Shown here piece after piece: positions 53,212 to 64,000 of a stretch of DNA of 64,000 bases. The notes below the pieces were generated by a model, which was given only the letters and a program-made list of their open reading frames with translations, was not told the origin of the DNA and made no database searches. The stretch is from the NCBI GenBank assembly GCA_949318235.1, contig OX439136.1, positions 17,343,286-17,407,285 on the forward strand, in the 5' to 3' direction. This DNA comes from Ecdyonurus torrentis (taxonomy: Eukaryota > Arthropoda > Insecta > Ephemeroptera > Heptageniidae). A program made the translations under genes and the position numbers. Each line of letters opens with the position of its first letter. Position 1 is the stretch's first letter.

Positions 53212-53216
<5 letters not shown>

Positions 53217-53772
53217 TTACGTAATTTATTATTATTTAATTTTTTTGTTACATTCCTTTTGGTTAAAATTAAATTATTAGTATTTTAATAATTAACAGTA
53301 AACATGAATCAATGTATAACTCAGAGTGCACTAATTATGAATTTTCCTAACAATATATTAATTAATTTATATACATAGTTTGCATTCAATAGAAAGAAAA
53401 ATGTATAATTGGACTATATACAGTATTACTATAATATACTTTATAAAAAATATATTATGCATTATGAATGCAAACAAAAGCATGAGCTTTTTTTTATACA
53501 TGTTTAGTAATATTTAGGTCATAAACGTAATTAAAAGTAATTAATCATTATTATAAATTCAAATAAGTGAACTGCATAATTAATAATCATGTTAGAGTTA
53601 TTTTGTTTTATAAATTACTGTACATGTAATTTTTTTTTTTTTTGCAAATAATCTGTATAATTTTTATCTCTCCGATTATAATTATTTATATCATAAGTTA
53701 TTATAATATATTATTAATATAAATTACGTTTATATACTAATGCATAAAACCAAAGCTTCGTAAAGAAAAGTA

Positions 53773-54011
53773 TTAAAGGCGTAGAACACCTTGAACAAAA
53801 TAACTTATCTAATATCCTAACATACCTAACTAACAACGTTGATTTGACCGGAGTTATTGATTTCTAATTTATTTGCCATTTACGAAATGACAGATGCCAT
53901 TTTGTGAATAGAAAATAAATTATAAATCAATGACTCCGGCCAAATCAACGTTGATATTTAGGTATGTTAGGAGAATGTATGTTTTTTGTTTAAGGTGTTC
54001 TACGCCTTTAA
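53773..54011. mobile_element. Family B fold-back element, copy B5, core deleted
   Basis: TTAA-bounded, ends TTAAAGGCGTAGAACACC and GGTGTTCTACGCCTTTAA. At about 240 bp it is shorter than other copies because the GC-rich centre with both CRE-like sites is missing. It ends about 100 bp upstream of the acceptor of the kinase micro-exon at 54113. Confidence 0.88.
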
Positions 54012-54112
54012 GTATGTTATATTTTTTATGTATATATTTTTGTTTTAATAATAAAATATATTATTATAATATATTTCAAATTTTAATTGACAATTTCTTT
54101 TCTTTTTTTCAG

Positions 54113-54150
54113 AGACATCAAGCCAGATAATATTCTTTTAGATGAAGACG
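54113..54150 (+). CDS. STK32: STK32/YANK-type kinase, catalytic-loop micro-exon
   Basis: A 38-bp exon. Its first base completes the Arg begun at 33731-33732, giving (H)RDIKPDNILLDED and one base of the next Gly codon. It carries the catalytic-base Asp (54114-54116), the catalytic-loop Lys (54120-54122) and the Mg-binding Asn (54129-54131). The acceptor has a strong pyrimidine tract (CTTTTCTTTTTTTCAG) and the donor is consensus GTAAGT at 54151. Phase continuity across an intron of 20,380 bp and the exact match to the HRDxKPDN motif make the assignment firm despite the short length. STK32 kinases usually follow with a DFN rather than DFG motif; I found no exon encoding it before the end of the window. 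Confidence 0.93.
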
Positions 54151-54547
54151 GTAAGTAACAATTTTATTTTTCATGGCATGATACATTTATACTTGTAAAA
54201 GTTAAAGATACATTTGCGATGCGATGAAGAACTTTCAAACAACAACAATCTCTTTTATTATTAATATTTTTCCTAACAATATTGTATGAAACATTCAATT
54301 ACATACAGATACGTCATACAAAAATAAAACTCATCAAAAAGTGCATCATTCTGAAAAAAAAAAAGTGGGGGGTAATTAATAATGTAATAATGTGTAGTTG
54401 CATCATTGCTTCTATAAAAATGTGTTGCACTTTTTCACTCGTTTTTTCAAACAATAAAATGTAAAAATAATTGTCTTTCATTTAGTTTTAATGAAATTTT
54501 TTAATAATATATTATATTATAAAAGCGATACACAGTAAAAATTTAAC

Positions 54548-54672
<125 letters not shown>

Positions 54673-56003
54673 ACCAATAATAAATTATTTTCATTGTGGT
54701 CATTTTGTTTGTTCAATTTATTTCAACAAAATCTCAAGAGAAAAGCCAATCTCAGGGTGTAAAAGTTGTTTTTCTCTTTTACAATTCAATCCTACTACAA
54801 AATACGTGATAAAAATAGCATTCTATTTATCTTGGTTCATTGAAAATCTCAAATTATTTGCTAAAACTTAGGATCAGTAACACTGAAATAGAGTAGGTGT
54901 TATATTAGATTTTAGAATAATAATGATAAACGAAACATAAAATATAGAAAAAGAAAAAAAGCAATTTTATTACGTTTGAGTGTAAAGTTCTAAGTTTATA
55001 ATATTTTAACTTTTCAATGCAAAAAAACAGCAACTTAAAAATACACGAAAAATTTGCTATGATATAATACTTGACTCTAATTTATTGATTCGAAAAATAA
55101 AAATAATAACATGATATACTGTATACATTCTTTGGAAATATTATAAATATTTTCAACACTTTTATTATTTAATATGTGCAATTTATAATATTAAAACATT
55201 ACTTCTTAAAAAAACAAAAAAATTAGAAGAGTTAGTAATCGAGACCCTCAAGAAAGGATCATTCGAGCAATCAGAAAATTAATCATTCCTAAAAAAATTT
55301 AAGATATAGTAATTAAAAAAAAAAAAAAAAAAAAAAAAGACTAAAAATAAATAATATATTTAAAAAATTACCGTAAGGTAATTTTAGGCTCTTAGAGGTC
55401 ACTGTTAATTTCAACAGATTATATTAGCATTCTTATTTTATAAGTGACTTAATTTTAAAGTAGCCTTAAAGGTACGGAAATGATTTGAATATCTTCCAAT
55501 GTACGTTATTCTTAAGGGAAAATAGAAAAACTTGCAACATTACGATTAAAAATAAGTTAATAACAGATACATGAGATAAGAGGTATGAGGGGAACATATA
55601 GAGCTCAAATAAAATAATTATACAAAAAAGAAATGGCATGCAGTGTTGCAATTCAGTCAATTGTTGAGCAAGTTTTTATATCCAAGCGGTACCTTGGAAT
55701 AGCTGATAATATAAGCGTTAAAAATAGACGATTAGAGATTTAATGATTTTCTGAACGAACCCCATAAAGCAAATAAAAAAATATAATATGTATCTTGCTG
55801 ATTTTAATGTTGTCGTTGCAAAACAGATATTTAAAAGTTGTCATGGCATTTAAGTTGTACAAAATACAGTACGTATGTGTGTAGTTTTTGGTAATAGTAT
55901 TTTAAATAATATTAAAATTTCATATAACTTACATTAACGTACAAATAATTTAAAATTCTAGATGTGTATTCCCTGTGCACTGTACAAATGTGTATATTAT
56001 ACA

Positions 56004-56010
<7 letters not shown>

Positions 56011-56055
<45 letters not shown>
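56011..56055. repeat. (AT)n microsatellite
   Basis: TA tract of about 45 bp ending in ACACACC. Confidence 0.95.
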
Positions 56056-56060
<5 letters not shown>

Positions 56061-56682
56061 CACGGCACCACACACAAAGTAAAGCTGTTTTCACACGTTT
56101 ATACTTGACTATGCGATAAAATGTAGATAAAATATAACAAAGCTCTCATCGCTGTATTGTTCATATTATGATACAATTGAACACAAATTATATTATATTC
56201 ATATAAATTTAACAATTTTAAAACTAGAAAATAATTGTGTAACTTTTATTAACAATACATTATTTTTATACAACTTCGCCTATACTATTGTACAATATGT
56301 ATACGTGTAGATATACGAGTACGAGTACATACTTTAAATTGTATTATATTGTGTACATGAATTGAATATAATGCACCATACTACGTGAACGTAAGCTTAT
56401 ATAACACACAGCACGTATTTTTACTGTTATTTAATATAACAGAAGGCATAAATTTCCATACTGATGTTTATTGTAATTTTTATTATATTTTTTTCTCACG
56501 TTTTATAAATTATTGACACTTAAATATTATTTATATATTTATTGATTTAATATTTACTTATTTTATTAAACATAATTAGACGTATTTATTATGAAATTAT
56601 TTTCACATTCAAAAATAATAAATATTTTTATTTATGATATTTTATAGTTTTCAAGTTGTATAAGAATAATTGCACGATTTCC

Positions 56683-57053
56683 TTAACGTAGAACGTGACT
56701 GACTTGGACCGAAAATCGTTAAAAGAAGAACTATATTTTCATAATAATGTTTGAGTACATTATTTATTTCCAACAAAACAAACACTGTAATTTTCAAATA
56801 CCATCAAGTAAATTTAAAATATATTTTTTTGTTTCAAAAAAAGTTTTATTACTATTTTTAATTTTAAATTTTTTTCTAATTTGACTAAAATTTGCCACTG
56901 AAATTTGAATTTCCACATTTACTTGTTATCTTTAAAGTGGAATAACTTACATATTTGGTCGTGTTTTTACATGTTTGAAGTTACTAAACTTTTATGTACC
57001 ATTTCTTCTACCGTCTAGTTTGCGAGATATCAGTCGGTCACCTACCCCCTTAA
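56683..57053 (-). mobile_element. Family G element, copy G2
   Basis: Reverse copy ending CGGTCACCTACCCCCTTAA, with GATATCAGTCGG just inside. The left end TTAACGTAGAACGTGACTGA is a diverged terminus. The interior matches G1 in reverse. Confidence 0.8.
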
Positions 57054-58113
57054 CCATGCACTATGTTTTATAGTAACAAATAAAAGCTTAATTCAGATAT
57101 ATTTTTTTTGTTTCTTAAATTCAGTGGTTACCTACCCTGAAGATTGTATTAAGGATAGTTTTCACAAAAACCTCTTCAGTCCCCGACTTTTTTAGAAAAT
57201 TATTATTTTAACCACGTTTTTGTGCGGCTCTCAGAATGACACAAATATGTATCTTTTGTCAAAAAGGGTTTCTTACTTTTGCGGACCACCTACCCATTCT
57301 AGAAGGCTCAAAATAGTTTTAAAAAACGAGTAATTTCAAACTTTATGAAATATTATGTTAGCAATCGACGGTCAGAAATCTAAAAATTTGCCTCCGTCTC
57401 TTTATGAACTAATCTATTTTCATTAAACAAATATAGGAGAGTTTTAAGTTTTAATAAGGAAGTTCTACAGAATAAAAAGAAAAATGAAGTAAAAGAAAAA
57501 AAAAGTTAAGACCTTGAGTTTTTGATGTAAAAAAGGATCAAGTATCAATAGATCGCTTTCTTAACGACGCTTTTGTGTAAGTAAGTTCGTAGAGTCAAGT
57601 TTTGACGAGAAGACATCACTTGACTTTCAAGTATCGGGAAAATCAAGTTTAATTGGCATTCACTCATCCACATTTCCTTCTTTCTATAAGCTTCATTTCT
57701 TTTATAACGAACGTCATGAGAGGAAGATTATATAGTTAAAAAAATATTTGGTTTATATAATCGTGACGACTGATTGAAAGGTTTTAAGTTTGTGTGGGTT
57801 TTCAATAGTGATAGCTTTTTGAAGTTCGTTTTCTTTAGATTTTAAATTTAGTGGTTTGTTAAGCTTTTGGATTAATCAAATATTTTAGATAAGGTTTTTT
57901 TAAAGGTTATTATTATGAAAGTTTTCTTTATCACTAAATTTAAAAAATTGACACCCTATATTTTAGATATATTTTAAAAATAACATTTCATAAATCGTAA
58001 ACATAAAATACGAGAGGTTAACAAAAATAGAAAATAACATAAAGGTTTGTGGGAGTAACACTTTAAAAATCTGAAGAAAAAAAAATTGTGTAGTAAGCAC
58101 TGAATGTTTCTAT

Positions 58114-58143
58114 TAAACAACTTTACATATGTAAAGTTGTTTA
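58114..58143. repeat. Perfect 30-bp palindrome
   Basis: TAAACAACTTTACAT followed by its exact reverse complement with no spacer. Isolated; meaning unknown. Confidence 0.85.
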
Positions 58144-58635
58144 CAGAAAAAAAAATCAATAACTTTTTAGATAAATTACCATAGTAAAAAAGTAACAACA
58201 AAGTGTTTTGTTAAAATGGGCGTATTAGTCTTAATAATGTCATTTCATTTTATATTTTAAATTAACTATATACTGATTTGCACATGGAAAACATCATAAA
58301 TTTAACATGTTATTCAAATTATTCAGTTTCAAAGATGTAACTCTTCAGTACAAACTAGTAACTTGTTTGAAAAAAGTTTAAACAGTAACTCGGTAATATA
58401 AACGTAATTTCTTCAGCGGTAAATAGTTAACTCTTTAGATCTTAAAAAAACTTTGTACATATGTATGTAACGAATTTATTGTAAAATAAAAGTTTAAATA
58501 GTAACTCTTTAGTTTCTTTTTTCCGTACAGTTTACTTTTCTACCTTATTACCCCAAACAAATTAAAGATTGAAATATATAGCATTGAAGATAATAATTAT
58601 AAACATAAGACCTGTTGATTTAGTACACATATTAA

Positions 58636-59450
58636 CAGACTTGAGCAGTAACGACGTTACGTAATTTCTTTATTTTTTGTTAAAAAATAACGTAACGTCA
58701 TTACTTTTTCCTAATAGTAACGAGTAACGGAAACGTGTTACCTTTTCAAGTAATTTTTGCCATGTAACAACACTACTTACTTTCTAATATTTCAAGCAAT
58801 GAAAAATATAAGCTTCTAAATCTATAAGTAAATAAATATGCTTTCGTTTTTTAAAATTACTGTTACGATTTTGATTTAAATCACTCTATTGATAATTTAT
58901 CAAAAACAACAAAAATATGTTTATTTCATAAGAAATTTTTTGAAGTAAATAACGTAAAGTAACGCTAAAAGTAACTTCACTACTTTTAAAGCCATAGACC
59001 ACATAAAACAACATGTGCTTTTTAATGAATAAACACAAAATGGGATCTTCAAAACTGATGACAATTTTTACCAGAATGTTATTGTGTCCCCACGAGAGAG
59101 CGTGAAAAAACTGTAAAGTATGCAATTTGCGTGAAAATTCATGTTTATGACGTCAGAAACATGCAAAAATTAGTATGAAAATGTTGTTCGGGTTGCATAA
59201 ATTGAATTTTCTGATCACTTCTACGGGGCTACTGTTGGGCTTTGAGACAAACTAATGTTATTTATGTAAATCCCATCAAGTGTTTTGTGATATAAATGCC
59301 TATATTTTTCTCTGGTCTATTCCTTTAAGAGTAGTGAGTAACGTAGTGTCATTACTTTTCAAAAACTGGTATAGCAATGTTATTAATTTTTCTTGGATGA
59401 ATGAGTTACGTAACGAAGTTACAAAAAAATCAGTAACGTGACCAAGTCTG
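58636..59450 (-). mobile_element. hAT-like non-autonomous element, copy M2, with nested A11
   Basis: Ends CAGACTTGAGCAGTAACG and CGTGACCAAGTCTG. It is flanked by the perfect 8-bp repeat CATATTAA at 58628-58635 and 59451-59458, the hallmark of hAT transposition. Subterminal regions are rich in GTAAC repeats. About 340 bp in the middle are the later insertion A11. No transposase is present. Confidence 0.93.
58986..59328 (-). mobile_element. Family A MITE, copy A11, nested in hAT-like element
   Basis: Reverse copy bounded by TTAA at 58986-58989 and 59325-59328. It interrupts the hAT-like element M2. The uninterrupted relative M1 has a single TTAA at the matching position, so this is a clean insertion. 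TGACGTCA at 59148. Confidence 0.94.
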
Positions 59451-61089
59451 CATATTAAGTATATTTGCGAGTTTCTTATTATACAGTATAATTACTTTTC
59501 AGTCATTACTACGATATATTGTTTCGACCATCGTAAATATTGTTCCCCCCGAATATTGTTCCGTAAATAAAGTGAATCGTAATTTTTTTCCCAACTACTT
59601 ATTGAGCACAAGGCATTCTTAATCTTATGTGAACTTTTGTATACTTATATATTATGTATATTGTAAGAGAATGGGGTGGAGGTATTTTTTTTTTATTATA
59701 TATATTCTCGTTATAGTCATATAAAATAAGTTCAAATACAAGTCTGTAAAATATAAAAAGTTTCAAAATTTCATACTTTTTTTCTTACTAAACTTTGAGA
59801 AAAAAAAACTACTTTATGAAATATTTAGACAACTTTACATTTCATATCCTAAACCTTGCAGAATATTATTCTGTAACTTCTTTTCACAATACAGAATAGA
59901 ATTTAATAAATGATTTATTTCCCCTTGGGGGAAAAAAGATGAAAAGGAAAATCTTGTTGACTTTATAATAATAATTAATTCAGTTTTATACTTTTCTTTT
60001 TTTTATGACATATAGAACAATTTTGGATGTATTATGATGTTGAGATAATCTTAGAAGGAAGCTCATATTACATCAAATATAGTCACAGTTTTGTAAGGTA
60101 TTACAATAATTTTCTTAATGCATAGAAGTCGTGAATTCAGCATAATTAATTAGTGCAAAAATATAAATACATCGGTAATTATAGATTGGAAGTAGATAAT
60201 AAAAAATCAAAAATTATATGGAAAATATAAGTACATACAACTAAAAATATCTGCTATAGCTTATATATTTAAAAAGTATTTTTAAAAGCCTCAAAAGAGT
60301 AAAAGTTAAATTTTTCTAATTTTCCATATAAATTTTATGAAAAGAGAAGAGACAAATTCCAAGTTTGTAGATTCATTTTTATGCAATTTTAATTTTGAAT
60401 GTACCATAAATTTTCTTTCATAATAATTTAAATGCATAAAAAAATTTTAATCGTTTTTTTTAAGAAGGAAAAAAAAAAAAAAAAAAAAAAAAAGAGTTGT
60501 GATAAGAAAATTTGACCCCTTTTTGATTCAAAGTTTTTATAATACTCTACAAGGACATACTAAAGTATATATATTTTTTTATAATTGAAATACTATGAAG
60601 TTTTTTTAATATAATATTTCAAAAGAATATAATGAAATGAGAAAGCAAAGAGAATATTTTTTCTTTGAACTTTATAGCAGTTTCATTTTTCACAGACGTT
60701 ATTGCTTTTTTTTAATAATAAAATTATGTATGCACTTTTTTTTTTTAGTTATTAAAGTGTTGAAAGCGACAAAGTAAATGATAAGTGCAAAGGTTTAAAA
60801 AAAAAAGTTTTATTTTTTTATAATCAATTTTCATACTTTTTGCTTTACTTTGATATTAAAAAAACTCTTTGTAAGTTAAAATTATTTTATTGGAAAATGT
60901 AATTGAAAAAACTTTAATAAGAGAGATAAATAATGACAACTCACTTATGAATACAAAATATATATTAATTATTTTATTCATGAATATTTTCTTATTAATA
61001 ATTTAAACAGTGAGGAATTATGTGAAAATTATAGTGTAGCAGTGTTACACCATGAGTAATTTTAAAATGATGCGGGTTTAAAATTTAAA

Positions 61090-61204
61090 ACTGACTAGTA
61101 CTCTGTTTTCTTGGACCAAAAAATGCGCATTTTAAATGAATAACCATAACCATGAATAACATCATCATTTTAGTGGCAGAAAACTGGGTTTACGAACAGC
61201 ATTA
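61090..61204. mobile_element. Family N short palindrome, copy N2
   Basis: Shares ACCAAAAAATGCGCATT, GAATAACCATA and GGGTTTACGAACAGCATTA with N1. The left end is degraded. Confidence 0.7.
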
Positions 61205-61331
61205 TTATTAAAATTCAACACTTTATTAACAATATAGTTTTTTTTTCTCCGTTAAAAGTAGCTGACACAATAATTTTTATGAGAGGTCACAAAAGTGGAA
61301 CATCCACGTACGCTAACACTATAAAATTAAA

Positions 61332-61483
61332 TTAAGGAGGTAGAGGAGCGGAGTTAGCAGCATAGTATATTTAGATAGGAAAATATCAGAGCCCAATATC
61401 AATATGGCCGACTTGTCTTATGAAATTTAGAGAACTAATGAAATTTTTACTGTGCTGCTACCTACGGTCCCCTACCCCCTTGA
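61332..61483. mobile_element. Short family G-like element, G7
   Basis: Starts TTAAGGAGGTAGAGGAGCGG and ends GGTCCCCTACCCCCTTGA. It is only about 150 bp, so it is an internally deleted or unrelated element with similar ends. Confidence 0.6.
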
Positions 61484-61675
61484 GTCAGAGTTAATATATA
61501 TTTGCTATGTCACTTTTAATACAAACATAGAACTATAAGATCACTGACTTTTAATTTGCGATATGCATAAATAGGACACAAAACATTAAATTTTATAAAC
61601 TATAAATTGGGCAATAGTCTATCAATATCTCAATAATTAATAATGTATCTTATTTTTATAAAATAACGATGAATA

Positions 61676-62015
61676 TTAAAGGAATAGACCAGAGAAAAAC
61701 ATATGCATTTATATCACAATAAACTTGATGGGACTAACATAAATAACTTTAGTTTGTCTCAAAAACCAACTGTCCGTAGCAGTGATCAGAAATTTCGATT
61801 TATGCAACCCGTATAACATTTTCATACTAATTTTTGCATGTTTCTGACGTCATAAACATGAATAGTCACGCAAATTGCATACTTTACGGTATTTTCACGC
61901 TCTCTCGTGGGGCTACATTAACATACCGGTAAAAATTGTCAACAGTTTTGAAGATCTCATTTCGTGTTTATTTATTAAAAAAACACATGTTGTTTTATGT
62001 GGTCCATGGCTTTAA
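61676..62015 (+). mobile_element. Family A MITE, copy A12
   Basis: TTAA at 61676-61679 and 62012-62015; ends TTAAAGGAATAGACCAGAG and GTGGTCCATGGCTTTAA. TGACGTCA at 61845. Confidence 0.9.
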
Positions 62016-62711
62016 ATTTAATATTTAATACATCGCATCTCTAACCAGGATTATATTCTCTTTCGTAAGCATTGAAAAATAATTTGTATGATTGCAGTAA
62101 CTTGAAGAGTATCTTCAAAGCAATAATTTACGTAATTTTATAGTACTTTCGAACGATAAGTTTGCGTCATTACTGAACTGAAGCTTATCATTTCCTAAAA
62201 TCCATAATCATACATTTTTTAACTCCTGGTACCGGATAATAAAAGTATAGACTACATTCTAACTTACAGCAGAGGCACTTATTTCTACTTGCTGAGCAAT
62301 CATCTTACAATTGGGTAAAGATAATAAAATTCCATTTCATAAAAAAAAAAGAATAAAAAAAAATAAATTATTAAAGTAAAATATGTTAAAATAGCTAACT
62401 AGAAACTATTTCAATGCATAGTATTGAGCCAATAGAAAGACAGAATTAAAGTAAATATTTTACGAAACAATTTTATACATACTAAAAAAGATATGTTTTA
62501 TAAACTTTGATACAAGATGTACACATTTAGCTATCAATAATTTAAAAATATATATATATATTTAATAAACAGTAATAACATTACTAGATATGATTATATT
62601 AAAAATAATTTTAAAATGACCTCAAGGTAAATGTAATTATGAAAATAATCTCAAATCCTGATGACAGATATTAAGTTTTTAATTCAATAAATCAGTATGG
62701 TAAATTAAAAA

Positions 62712-62713
<2 letters not shown>

Positions 62714-62765
<52 letters not shown>
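62714..62765. repeat. (AT)n microsatellite
   Basis: TA tract of about 52 bp, upstream of the LINE remnant. Confidence 0.95.
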
Positions 62766-62773
<8 letters not shown>

Positions 62774-62989
62774 GTTCAACAAAAAATTGTTTACAATTTT
62801 ACAAGCCAAAGTATTTACCTTATCGGCTTGTTCATTTAGAGTATTAACATATGATTATTGTTATTATTATTTAATTAATAATAAATTTGATTCTTAATTA
62901 ATTATGACATACACATAGCAGTTTTGTTCAGCATAAAAAATACAACATTATTAAAAATTAAGTAAAAAAAAAAATCTTAAGAACAAAAA

Positions 62990-63900
62990 TGCATTTTGCA
63001 TTCTAAAAATTTATTGTAGATTTTTGTAGTATTTGGTGTGTTTTCCTCTCTTTTGTTGGAATAACCATGGGAAAACAAGACATGTTGTACATCAGTCACC
63101 TTTTTTCATAATATCCAACAGGATACAGCTGTTAAATAAATTAAGATCTGCAATTTTTAAGTTAAAAACAGTGATACCATATGTGAATGAACAAACGATG
63201 AGGCAACTTTATTTTTCTTTTGTGCATTCTCATTATACTATATGGTTTATTATCATATGGTTGTACTAAGTCGGGTAAATTATGGGAGTTGAAAATGATG
63301 CAAATCAGAATATTAAATAATAATAATAATAAAAAAAGGTAATAAGTTACAAAGCGATATTGAACATTTTAAATATTTTAATATATTACCAATAGAAGAA
63401 ACTTTTAAATGTACTTTTATTTGTGATAATTACTTTGAAAATTTCCATGGTATACAAAGAACTCATATTTATAGTACTAGAATTGCAGAAACCAATCCTC
63501 TATTTGTACCAAAAATTGTTAATAGATTTACTGAAAGTACTAAGAAAATTCTTGTTAACTAAATTGTGGAATCAAATGCCAACAGAGTTAATTTTTTTTT
63601 TAATAAAAACAAAATGAAAGTTAATATGAAATTTGTTTTCTTTAATAATTTATAAACATTTATTAATTTTTGCTTCCATTATATGATTATGTTCTCTGTA
63701 ATTTGAAAATAACTTTGCGTGTTATTGTGTTAATACTTTTATTTTTTTTTACAATATACAAACTAAATTCATGATTAATTTAGTAGTAATTTAATTATTA
63801 AGACATTGTGTAAAAATATAATGAACCAACCGATAAGGCTGGATTTTGTATAAATTGTGTTTAAAATTAAAATAATAATAAAATAAAATACACTTCAACT
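62990..63900 (+). pseudogene. LINE reverse-transcriptase 3' remnant
   Basis: Frame-broken remains of the C-terminal end of a non-LTR retrotransposon ORF2. At 63139-63268 the frame reads LLNKLRSAIFKLKTVIPYV followed by LYFSFVHSHYT and IIIW, the pattern after the RT thumb in Jockey/CR1/I-group LINEs. Further on, in another frame, are FHGIQRTHIYSTRIAETNPL and then, after a shift, KLWNQMPTEL, the usual KLWNxLP ending. At least two frameshifts separate these pieces, so it is dead. An A-rich tail with AATAATAATAAAATAAAATA ends near 63899. Confidence 0.72.
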
Positions 63901-64000
63901 TGGATGTGGTTGTTCATACGGAGGGAGGATATTTATTTATTTCTCTCTCTTTTTATATATAATTATATTTTATTCTTCTTCTTCTTTCTTCTCTTCTTCT

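Overview
The window looks like animal (metazoan, most likely invertebrate) nuclear DNA. It is very AT-rich, has spliceosomal introns of 5 to 20 kb, carries many pure (AT)n and (CT/GA)n microsatellites and is packed with short non-autonomous DNA transposons. I cannot name the species or phylum from the sequence.

The only host gene I can support is one forward-strand gene for a serine/threonine kinase of the STK32 (YANK) family. Three exons are visible: 28019-28184, 33573-33732 and 54113-54150. Joined in phase they encode about 121 residues of the kinase domain, from beta-strand 2 (just after the glycine-rich loop) through the catalytic Lys, the alphaC Glu, the hinge and the HRDxKPDN catalytic loop. 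The N-terminal exon(s) with the glycine loop and the later exons from the DFN/DFG region onward are not in the window. So 1-28018 is 5' intron (or 5' flank), 28185-33572 and 33733-54112 are introns, and 54151-64000 is the start of another intron. The first visible intron has a GC-AG boundary, which is required to keep the frame.

The rest is intronic repeat DNA, which I sorted by comparing copies within the window. Family A: 12 copies of a roughly 335-bp element bounded by TTAA. Family B: 5 copies of a roughly 320-bp fold-back element, also bounded by TTAA. Family G: a roughly 400-bp TTAA-bounded element with ends like GGGGGTAGGTGACCGAC. Family C: 5 copies of a roughly 310-bp element with TATAGGGT ends. 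Family M: 2 hAT-like elements, one with an 8-bp target duplication. Families D, E, F and N, and several single palindromes (H, I, J, K, O, P, Q and 43692-44088). There are also 2 to 3 copies of a tRNA-headed SINE and a decayed LINE reverse-transcriptase tail at 62990-63900. The nesting gives a relative age order: A inserted into C and into M; C inserted into G; F inserted into E.

The most striking global pattern is the palindrome TGACGTCA (a CRE/ATF-type site). I count 27 exact copies, far more than base composition predicts, and most lie at fixed places inside several apparently unrelated element families. Stretches not covered by an entry are low-complexity AT-rich DNA, poly-A/T runs and unclassified sequence in which I see no gene.
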